From Chlorocebus sabaeus (Eukaryota; Chordata; Mammalia; Primates; Cercopithecidae), in the NCBI RefSeq assembly GCF_047675955.1, contig NW_027328114.1:558001-622000 (forward strand): 64,000 nucleotides of DNA, written 5' to 3'. A model generated the notes under the pieces. The model was not told the origin of the DNA. It did not search any database and saw only the letters and a program-made list of their open reading frames with translations. Position 1 is the first letter of the stretch. Each line of letters starts with the position of its first letter. A program made the position numbers and the translations under genes. Below are positions 55,941-64,000 of this stretch, in pieces.

Positions 55941-58904
55941 ATATCTTCAGTTAAAAACAGGAAAGAAGCTTTCTGAGAAACTTCTTTGTGTTCTTCTAGT
56001 TCCTTTCACTGAGTTACAGCTTTCCCCTCAAGAGGCTGTTCACTAAGACTGTTCTTTTGGAATTTTCAAGGTGATATTTGGAAGCCTTTGGAGGGTTATG
56101 GTGAAAAATAAAATATCTTCAGCTAAAAACTGGAAAGAATCTATCTGAGAAACTGCTTTGTGTTCTGTTATTTCATCTCACAGAGTTTCAGCTTTACCCT
56201 CATGAAGCCTTTCGCTAAGACTGTTCTTGTGGGATTTTCAAAGTGATATTTGTAAGACCCTAGAGGGATATGGTGAAAAAGTAAATGTCCTCAGATAAAA
56301 ATCTGAAAGAAGCTTTATGTGAAACTGCTTTGTGTTCTATTAATTCATCTCACAGTGTTACAGATTTCCCCTCAAGAAGCCGTTGACTAAGACTGTTCTT
56401 GTGTAATATTCAAAGTGATATCAGGAAGACCATAGAGGGCGATGGTAAAAAGAAAATATCTTCATTAAAAACTGGAAAGAAGTTTTCTGAAAAACTGCTT
56501 TATATTCTGGTAATTTATCTCACAGTGTAACAGATTTCCCCTCAGGAGGCCTTTCGCTAAGACTGTTCTTGTGGAATTTGCAAAGTGATATTTGGAAGCC
56601 CATAGAGGGCTATGGTTAGAAAGGAAATATCCTAAGATAAAAACTGAAAAGAAGCTTTCTTAGAAACTGCTTTGTGTTCTGTTAATTCATCTCACAGAGT
56701 TACAGCTTTCCCCTCAAAAAGTCGCACACTAAGACTGTTCTTTTGGAATTTCCAAAGTGATATTTGTTACCCTTGAGACGCCTATTGTGAAAAAGTAAAT
56801 ATGTTCAGTTAAAAATCTGAAAGAAGCTTTCTGAGAAACTGCTTTGTGTTCTGTTATTTCATCTCAAAGAGCTACAGCTTTCCCCTGAAGAAGTCTTTCG
56901 CTAAGCCTCTTCTTGTGGAATTTGCAAAGTGATATTTGGAAGCCCATATAGTGCTACGGAGAAAAAGGAAATGTCCTTAGATAAAAACTGGAAAAAAGCT
57001 TTCTGAGACACTGCTTTGTGTTCTGTTAATTCATCTCACAGTGTTACAGCTTTCCCCTCAAGAAGCCTTTCGCTAAAACTGTTCTTGTGTAATTCGCAAA
57101 GTGATATTTGGAAGCCCATAGAGTGCTATGGTGAAAAAGGAAATGTCCTCAGATGAAAACTAGAAAGAAGCTTCTTGAGAAATGGCTTTGTGTTCCGTTA
57201 ATTCATCTCACAGGAGTTACAGCTTTGTCCTCCAGAAACCGTTCACTAAGACCATTCTTGTGGAATTTTCAAAGTGATATTTGGAAACCCATAGGGGGCT
57301 ATGGTGAAAAAGGAAATAACTTCAGTGATAAACTGGAAAGAAGTTTTCTGAGAAACTGCTTTGTGTTCTGTTATTTCATGTGACAGTGTTACAGCTTTCC
57401 CCTCAAGAAGCATTCCGCTAAGACTGGTCTTGTGGAATTTGCAAAGTGATATTTGGAAGCCCATAGAGGGCTGTGGTGAAAAAGAAATTTCCTAAGATAA
57501 GAACTGAAAAGAAGCCTTCTGAGAAACGACTTTGTGTTCTGTTAATTCATCTTATAGAATTACAGCTTTCCCCTCAAGAAGCCTTTTGCTAAGACTGTTC
57601 TTTTGGAATTTGCAAAGTGATATTTGAAAGCCTAAAGAGGTCTATGGTGAAAAAGGAAATATCTTCAGTTAAAAACTGGAAAGAAGTTTCCTGGGAAAAT
57701 GCTTTGTGTTCTGTTAATTCATCTCTCAGATTTACAGCTTTCCCCTCAAGAAGGCTTTCGCTAAGGCTGCTCTTGTGGAATTTGCAAAGTGATATTTGGA
57801 AGCCCTTAGAGTGCTAGGGTGAAAAAGGAAATATCCTAAGACAAAAACTGAAAAGAAGCTTTCTGAGTAAGTGCTTTCTGTTCTGTTAATTCATCTCAGA
57901 TATTTACAGCTTTCCGTTCAAGAAGCCTTTCGCAAAGACTGTTCTTTTGGAATTGGCAACGTGATATTTGGAAGGCCATAGAGAGCTATGTTGCATATGG
58001 AAATATCCTAAGATAAAAACCGAAAAGAAGGTTTCTGAGAAACTGCTTTTGTTCTGTTAATTCATCTCAGATAGTTACGGCTTTCTCCTCAAGAAACCTT
58101 CGCTAAGACTGTTCTTGTGAAATTTGCAAACTGATATATGGAAGCCCATAGAAGGCTATGGTAATAAAGGAAATAACTTCCGTTAAAAACTGGAAAGAAG
58201 CTTTCTGAGAAACTACTTTGTGTTCTCTTAATTCATCTCACAGTGTTACAACTTTCCCTTCAAGGAGCCTTCCCCTAAGATTGTTCTTGTGGAATTTGCA
58301 AAGTGATATTTGGAAGCCCTTAGAGAGTTATGGTGAAAAAGAAAATATCGTAACATAAAAACCGAAAAGATGCTTTTTGAAAAACTGCACTGTGTTCTCT
58401 TAATTAATGTCACAGAGTTATAGCTTTCCCCTCAAGAATCCGTTCAATAAGACTGTTCTTGTGGAATTTGCAAAGTGAAATTACAAAGCCTATAGAGGGA
58501 TAAGGTGAAAAAGGAAATCTCTTCCGTTAAAAACTGGAAAGAAGTTTTCTGAGTAACTGCTTTCTTGTCTGTTAGTTAATCTCACAGAGCTACAGCTTTC
58601 CCCTCAAGAAGCCTTTGGCTAAGACTGTTCTTGTGGAAGTTGCCAAGTGATATTTGGAAGCCCATAGAGGGATACGGTGAAAAAGGAAATATCTTCGGTT
58701 AAAAACTGGAAACAAGCTTTCTGAGAAACTGCTTTGTGTTCTGTTAATTCAACTCACAGAGTTACAGCTTTCCCCTAAAAAGCCTTTCTCAAGAAGCCCT
58801 TCGCTGAGGCTGTTCTTGTGGAATTTGGAAGTTGATATTTGGAAGCCCATAGAGGGATATGGTGGAAAAGGAAATATCTTCCATTATAAACTGGAAAGAA
58901 GCTT

Positions 58905-58930
58905 TCTGAGAAACTGCTTCACTAGGACTG
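58905..58930 (+). repeat. Deletion joint at the left edge of the copied L1 flank
   Basis: 'gaaactgctt' runs straight into 'cactaggactgttcttg', losing about 70 bases of the monomer. The match to the satellite left of the first L1 begins exactly here, so this joint is either the boundary of the copied segment or a later deletion within it. Confidence 0.75.
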
Positions 58931-59867
58931 TTCTTGTGTCATTTCGAAAATGGTATTTAGAATGTCATAGAGGGCTATGGTGAATAAGGAAATATTTTCG
59001 GTTATAAACTGGAAATAATCTTTCTGAGAAAGTGCTTTCTTTCCTGTTAATTCATCTCACAGAGTTACAGCATTCTCCTCAAGAAGCCTTTCGCTAAGAC
59101 TGTTCTTGTGGAATTTGCAAATTGATTTTAGAAGCCCATAGATGGTTATGGCAAAAAGGAAATATTCTAAGATAAAAACCGAAAAGAAGCTTTCTGAGAA
59201 ACTGCATTATGTTCTCTTAATTCATCTCACAGAGTTATAGCTTTCCCCTCAAGAAGCCGTTCACTAAGATTGTTCCTGTGGAATTTTCAAGGCGATATTT
59301 GGAAGCCCATAGAGGGCTATGATGAAAAAGGAAATGTCTTCCGTTAAAAACTGGAAAGAATGTTTTTTAGAAACTGCTTTGTGTTCTGTTAATTCATCTC
59401 ACAGATTTACAGCTTTCCCCTCAAGATGCCTTTCGCTAAGACTGTTCTTGTGGAATTTGCCAAGTGATATTTGGAAGCCCATAGAGGGCTACGGTGAAAA
59501 TGGAAATATCCTAAGATAAAAACCGAAAAGAAGCTTTCTGAGAAACTGCTTTGTGTTCTGGTAATTCATCTCACAGAGTTACACGTTTCTCCTCAAGAAG
59601 CCTTTCGCTAAGACTGTTCTTGTGGAATTTGAAAAGTGATATTTCGAAGCCCAGGGGGGTTATGATGAAAAAGGGAATATCTTTCGTTAAAAACTGGAAA
59701 CAAGATTTCTGAGAAACTGCTTTGTGTTCTGTTAATTCATCTCACAGAGTTACAGCTTTCCCCTCAAGAAGTCGTTCACTAAGACTGTTCTTGTGAAATT
59801 TGCAAAGTGATATTTGGAAACCCATAGAAGGCTATGGTGAAAAAGGAAATACTTTCCGTTAAAAACC
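58921..59867 (+). repeat. Satellite flank shared with 18541-19487
   Basis: This is the second copy of the satellite left of the long L1, at an offset of 40,380 bp. It differs by scattered point changes. The L1 follows at the same base of the same monomer ('gttaaaaaccagagg'). Confidence 0.88.
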
Positions 59868-59889
59868 AGAGGCAGATAAAGCCACAAAG

Positions 59890-60874
59890 ATGGGGAAAAA
59901 GCAGGGCAGAAAAGCTGGAATTTCAAAAAATAAGAGCGCGTCTCCTCCGGCAAAGGAGCGCAGCTCATCGCCAGCAACGGGTCAAAGCTGGATGGCGAAT
60001 GACTTTGACGAGATGATAGAAGAAGGCTTCAGTCCATCAAACTTCTCAGAGCTAAAGGAGGAATTATGTGCCCAGCGCAAAGAAATTAAATTTCTTGAAT
60101 AAAAAGTGGAAGAATTGTAGGCTAGAATTATTAATGCAGAGAGGGTCATAAACGAAATGAAAGAGATGAAAACCATGACACGAGAAATACGTGACAAATG
60201 CAAAAGCTTCAGTAACTGACTCGATCAACTGGAAAAGAGTATCAGCGATTAAGGATCAAATGAATGAAATGAAGCGAGAAGAGAAATCAAAAGAAAAAAG
60301 AAGAAAAAGAAATGAACAAAGCCTGCAAGAAGTATGGGATTATGTAAAATGACCAAATCTACGTCTGATTGGGATGCCTGAAAGTGAGGGGGAAAATGGA
60401 ACCAAGTTGGAAAACACTCTTCAGTATATCATCCAGGAGAACTTCCCCAACCTAGTAGGGCAGGCCAACATTCAAATCCAGGAAATACAGAGAACACCAC
60501 AAAGATACTCCTCGAGAAGAGCAACTCCAAGACACATAATTGCCAGATTCACCAAAGTTGAAATGAAGAAAAAAATCTTAAGGGCAGCCAGAGAGAAAGG
60601 TCGGGTTACCCACAAAGGAAGCCCATCAGACTAACAGCAGATCTCTCGGGGGCCAATATTCAACATTCTTAAAGAAAAGAATTTTCAACCCAGAATTTCA
60701 TATCCAGCCAAACTAAGTTTCATAAGCGAAAGAGAAATAAAATCCTTTACAGATAAGCAAATGCTTAGAGATTTTGTCACCACTAGGCCTGCCTTACAAG
60801 AGACCCTGAAGGAAGCACTAAACATGGAAAGGAACAACCGGTACCAGCCATTGCAAAAACATGCCAAACTGTAA
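59890..60874 (+). pseudogene. L1 ORF1, copy 2, broken
   Basis: The ATG at 59890 opens a frame of 70 codons that ends in a TAA at 60100-60102. The N-terminal region is recognisable ('NDFDEMIEEGFSPSNFSELK'). Further damage includes stops near 60119, 60218 and 60348, a one-base loss near 60619, and a deletion of about 28 bases near 60650 (absent from copy 1). The A-run near 60570 still has the length that keeps frame, whereas copy 1 lost one base there. The natural TAA is at 60872-60874. No functional trimeric RNA chaperone can be made. Confidence 0.9.
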
Positions 60875-60937
60875 AGACCATCAAGGCTAGGAAGAAACTG
60901 CATCAACTAACGAGCAAAATAACCAGTTAATATCATA

Positions 60938-63900
60938 ATGGTAGGATCAAGTTCACACGTAACAATATTAACCTTAAATGTAAATGGACTAAATGATCCA
61001 ATTAAAAGACACAGACTGGCATACTGGATAAAAAGTCAAGACCCATCATTCTGCTGTATTCAGGAGACCCATCTCACACGCAGAGACATACATAGGCTCA
61101 AAATAAAGGAATGGAGGAAGATTTACCAAGCAAATGGAGAACAAAAAAAAGCAGGGGTTGCAATACTAGTCTCTGATAAAACAGACTTTAAACAATCAAA
61201 GATCAAAAGAGACAAAGAAGGCCATTACATAATGGTAAAAGGATCAATTCAACAGGAAGAGCTAACTATCCTAAATATATATGCACCCAATACAGGAGCA
61301 CCCAGATTCATAAAGCAAGTCCTTAGAGACTTACAAAGAGACTTAGACTCCCATACAATAATAATGGGAGACTTCAACACTCCACTGTCAACATTAGACA
61401 GATCAACGAGACAGAAAATTAACAAGGATATCCAGGAATTGAACTCATCTCTGCAGCAAGCAGAACTAATAGACATCGATAGAACTCTCCACCCCAAATC
61501 AACAGAATATACATTCTTCTCAGCACCACATCGCACTTATTCCAAAATTGACCACATAGTTGGAAGTAAAGCACTCCTCAGTAAATGTACAAGAACAGAA
61601 ATTGTAACAAACTGTCTCTCAGACCACACTGCAATCAAACTAGAACTCAGGACTAAGAAACTCAATCAAAACCGCTCAACTACATGGAAACTGAACAACC
61701 TGCTCCTGAATGACTACTGGGTACATGACGAAATGAAGGCAGAAATAAAGATGTTCTTTGAAACCAATGAGAACAAAGATACAACATACCAGAATCTCTG
61801 GGACACATTTAAAGCAGTGTGTAGAGGGAAATTTATAGCACTAAATGCCCACAAGAGAAAACAGGAAAGATCTAAAATTGACACTCTAACATCGCAATTA
61901 AAAGAACTAGAGAAGCAAGAGCAAACTCATTCAAAAGCTAGCAGAAGGCAAGAAATATCTAAGATCAGAGCAGAACTGAACGAGATAGAGACACAAAAAT
62001 CCCTCCAAAAAATCAATGAATCCAGGAGTTGGTTTTTTGAAAATATTAACAAAATTGACAGACCGCTAGCAAGACTAATAAAGAAGAAAAGGGAGAAGAA
62101 TCAAAGAGACGCAGTAAAAAATGATAAAGGGGATATCACCACCGACCCCACAGAAATACAAAATACCATCAGAGAATACTATAAACACCTCTATGCAAAT
62201 AAACTAGAAAATCTAGAAGAAATGGAAAATTTCCTAGACACTTACACTCTTCCAAGACTAAACCAGGAAGAAGTTGAATCCCTGGATAGACCAATAGCAG
62301 GCTCTGAAATTGAGGCAATATTTAATAGCCTACCAATCAAAAAAAGTCCAGGACCAGAAGGATTCACAGCTGAATTCTACCAGAGGTACAAGGAGGAGCT
62401 GGTACCATTCCTTCTGAAACTATTCCAATCAATAGAAAAAGAGGGAATCCTCCCTAACTCATCTTATGAGGCCAACATCATCCTGATACCAAAGCCTGGC
62501 AGAGACACAACAAAAAAAGAGAATTTTAGACCAATATCCCTGATGAACATCGATGCAAAAATCCTCAATAAAATACTGGCAAACCGGATTCAACAGCACA
62601 TCAAAAAGCTTATCCACCATGATCAAGTGGGCTTCATCCCTGGGATGCAAGGCTGGTTCAACATTCGCAAATCAATAAACATAATCCAGCATATAAACAG
62701 AACCAAAGACAAGAACCACATGATTATCTCAATCGATGCAGAAAAGGCTTTTGACAAAATTCAACAGCCCTTCATGCTAAAAACGCTCAATAAATTCGGT
62801 ATTGATGGAACGTACCTCAAAATCATAAGAGCTATTTATGACAAACCCACAGCCAATATCATACTGAATGGGCAAAACCTGGAAAAATTCCCTTTGAAAA
62901 CTGGCACAAGACAGGGATGCCCTCTCTCACCACTCCTATTCAACATAGTGTTGGAAGTCCTGGCTAGGGCAATCAGGCAAGAGAAAGAAATCAAGGGGAT
63001 TCAGTTAGGAAAAGAAGAAGTCAAATTGTCCCTCTTTGCAGATGATAAGATTGTATATTTAGAAAATCCCATTGTCTCAGCCCGAAATCTCCTTAAGCTG
63101 ATAAGCAACTTCAGCAAAGTCTCAGGATACCAAATTAATGTGCAAAAATCTCAAGCATTCGTATACACCAGTAACAGACAAACAGAGAGCCAAATCATGA
63201 ATGAACTTCCATTCACAATTGCTTCAAAAAGAATAAAACACCTAGGAATCCAACTTACAAGGAATGTAAAGGACCTCTTCAAGGAGAACTACAATCCACT
63301 GCTCAATGAAATAAAAGAGGACACAAACAAATGGAAGAACACACCATGCTCATGGATAGGAAGAATCAATATTGTGAAAATGGCCATACTGCCCAATGTT
63401 ATTTATAGATTCAATGCCATCCCCATCAAGCTACCAATGAGTTTCTTCACAGAATTGGAAAAAACTGCTTTAAAGTTCATATGGAACCAAAAAAGAGCCC
63501 GCATTTCCAAGACAATCCTATGTCAAAAGAACAAAGCGGGAGGCATCACGCTACCTGACTTCAAACTATACTACAAGGCTACAGTCACCAAAACAGCATG
63601 GTACTGGTACCAAAACAGAGATATAGACCAATGGAACAGAACAGAGTCCTCAGAAATAATACCACACATCTACAGCCATCTGATCTTTGACAAACCTGAG
63701 AGAAACAAGAAATGGGGAAAGGATTCCTTATTTAATAAATGGTGCTGGGAAAATTGGCTAGCCATAAGCAGAAAGCTGAAACTGGATCCTTTCCTTACTC
63801 CTTATACGAAAATTAATTCAAGATGGATTAGAGACTTAAATGTTAGACCTAATACCATAAAAACCCTAGAGGAAAACCTAGGTAGTACCATTCAGGACAT

Positions 63901-64000
63901 AGGCATGGGCAAAGTCTTCATGTCTATAACACCAAAAGAAACGGCAGCAAAAGCCAAAATTGACAAATGGGATCTCATTAAACTAAAGAGCTTCTGCACA
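60938..64000 (+). CDS. L1 ORF2 (endonuclease-reverse transcriptase), open to window edge
   Basis: Translating from the ATG at 60938, I met no stop codon through base 64000: 1,021 codons, about 80% of the usual 1,275. The endonuclease residues N14 and E43, the GDFN motif and the SDH motif are present. In the RT domain the catalytic FADD at residues 700-703 is intact, but the next residue is Lys where copy 1 and known L1s have Met. The SPGPDG motif also reads SPGPEG. Those two changes could weaken activity. With ORF1 dead and the 5' UTR promoter gone, autonomous movement is not expected, although an ORF2 protein could act in trans if transcribed. The remaining Cys-rich C-terminus is outside the window. 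Partial at the 3' end. Confidence 0.85.
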   Translation, partial: MVGSSSHVTILTLNVNGLNDPIKRHRLAYWIKSQDPSFCCIQETHLTRRDIHRLKIKEWRKIYQANGEQKKAGVAILVSDKTDFKQSKIKRDKEGHYIMVKGSIQQEELTILNIYAPNTGAPRFIKQVLRDLQRDLDSHTIIMGDFNTPLSTLDRSTRQKINKDIQELNSSLQQAELIDIDRTLHPKSTEYTFFSAPHRTYSKIDHIVGSKALLSKCTRTEIVTNCLSDHTAIKLELRTKKLNQNRSTTWKLNNLLLNDYWVHDEMKAEIKMFFETNENKDTTYQNLWDTFKAVCRGKFIALNAHKRKQERSKIDTLTSQLKELEKQEQTHSKASRRQEISKIRAELNEIETQKSLQKINESRSWFFENINKIDRPLARLIKKKREKNQRDAVKNDKGDITTDPTEIQNTIREYYKHLYANKLENLEEMENFLDTYTLPRLNQEEVESLDRPIAGSEIEAIFNSLPIKKSPGPEGFTAEFYQRYKEELVPFLLKLFQSIEKEGILPNSSYEANIILIPKPGRDTTKKENFRPISLMNIDAKILNKILANRIQQHIKKLIHHDQVGFIPGMQGWFNIRKSINIIQHINRTKDKNHMIISIDAEKAFDKIQQPFMLKTLNKFGIDGTYLKIIRAIYDKPTANIILNGQNLEKFPLKTGTRQGCPLSPLLFNIVLEVLARAIRQEKEIKGIQLGKEEVKLSLFADDKIVYLENPIVSARNLLKLISNFSKVSGYQINVQKSQAFVYTSNRQTESQIMNELPFTIASKRIKHLGIQLTRNVKDLFKENYNPLLNEIKEDTNKWKNTPCSWIGRINIVKMAILPNVIYRFNAIPIKLPMSFFTELEKTALKFIWNQKRARISKTILCQKNKAGGITLPDFKLYYKATVTKTAWYWYQNRDIDQWNRTESSEIIPHIYSHLIFDKPERNKKWGKDSLFNKWCWENWLAISRKLKLDPFLTPYTKINSRWIRDLNVRPNTIKTLEENLGSTIQDIGMGKVFMSITPKETAAKAKIDKWDLIKLKSFCT

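Larger units (their letters stand above)
26851..59867 (+). repeat. Alpha satellite array, block 3
   Basis: About 33 kb (around 190 monomers) of uninterrupted alpha satellite in the same orientation as blocks 1 and 2. It has no transposon insertion until the L1 at 59868. Monomers are diverged, with several local amplifications listed separately (27.5, 37.6-39.4, 39.45-40.1, 41.5-43.3, 55.6 kb) and several shortened monomers (37155, 44927, 58919). The type V divergent monomers of the left block were not seen here. Frames of 60-95 codons are artefacts of a period close to 57 codons. Confidence 0.95.
59868..64000 (+). mobile_element. L1 (L1PA-type), long copy 2, runs off the window
   Basis: Same insertion as the element at 19488: same 5' end 20-25 bases before ORF1, same flanking monomer, same orientation. 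ORF1 is broken by changes different from those in copy 1, and it lacks about 28 bases near 60650. ORF2 is open to the last base. The homologous site of the AluY in copy 1 lies only about 22 bases beyond the end of the window, so its presence here cannot be judged. Confidence 0.93.

Noticed and set aside
1..64000. CRISPR array, because of regular repeats across the window
   Set aside because: The 171 bp tandem units have no spacers, and the whole unit repeats. This is primate alpha satellite.

Overview
The window looks like Old World monkey pericentromeric or centromere-flanking DNA. About 51 kb of the 64 kb is head-to-tail alpha satellite, with a monomer period of about 171-172 bp and all monomers in one orientation (roughly 300 monomers). 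The primate assignment comes from the satellite itself, from L1 elements of the L1PA type and from an Alu. The narrower assignment to a cercopithecid (macaque, baboon or vervet type) rests on two things recognised from memory: the monomer wording resembles African green monkey alpha satellite, and the AluY carries right-arm wording typical of the monkey AluYR lineage. No host protein-coding gene, tRNA, rRNA or CRISPR array was seen.

Layout. 1-1145 is alpha satellite. 1146-2346 is a 5'-truncated L1 insertion with a target-site duplication. 2347-19487 is alpha satellite; it holds a set of divergent monomers confined to the first 8.5 kb and a 2,038 bp (12-monomer) tandem duplication at 15011-19086. 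19488-24950 is a nearly full-length L1 (only the 5' UTR is missing), with an AluY inserted in its ORF2. 24951-26850 is a non-satellite island: an unrecognised stretch, an old L1 3' end, AT-rich DNA and a solo LTR on the minus strand. 26851-59867 is alpha satellite with many local duplications of 1, 2 and 5 monomers and a 2.3-3.2 kb paralogous block. 59868-64000 is a second copy of the same L1, running off the window.

How it fits together. The two long L1 copies share the same 5' truncation point and the same satellite flank at a constant offset of 40,380 bp. They therefore derive from one insertion that was later copied within the array. ORF1 is broken in both. ORF2 in the first copy has two nonsense codons near codon 890, the Alu, a frameshift and small deletions. 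ORF2 in the second copy is open through the last base of the window (1,021 codons visible of about 1,275). The satellite shows the layering expected from repeated unequal exchange: identical-looking young tandem copies, older scrambled paralogous blocks, and shortened monomers at deletion joints. I found no new gene system; the interest lies in satellite evolution and in the duplicated retrotransposon. All identities, copy numbers and offsets were read by eye, with no alignment program.
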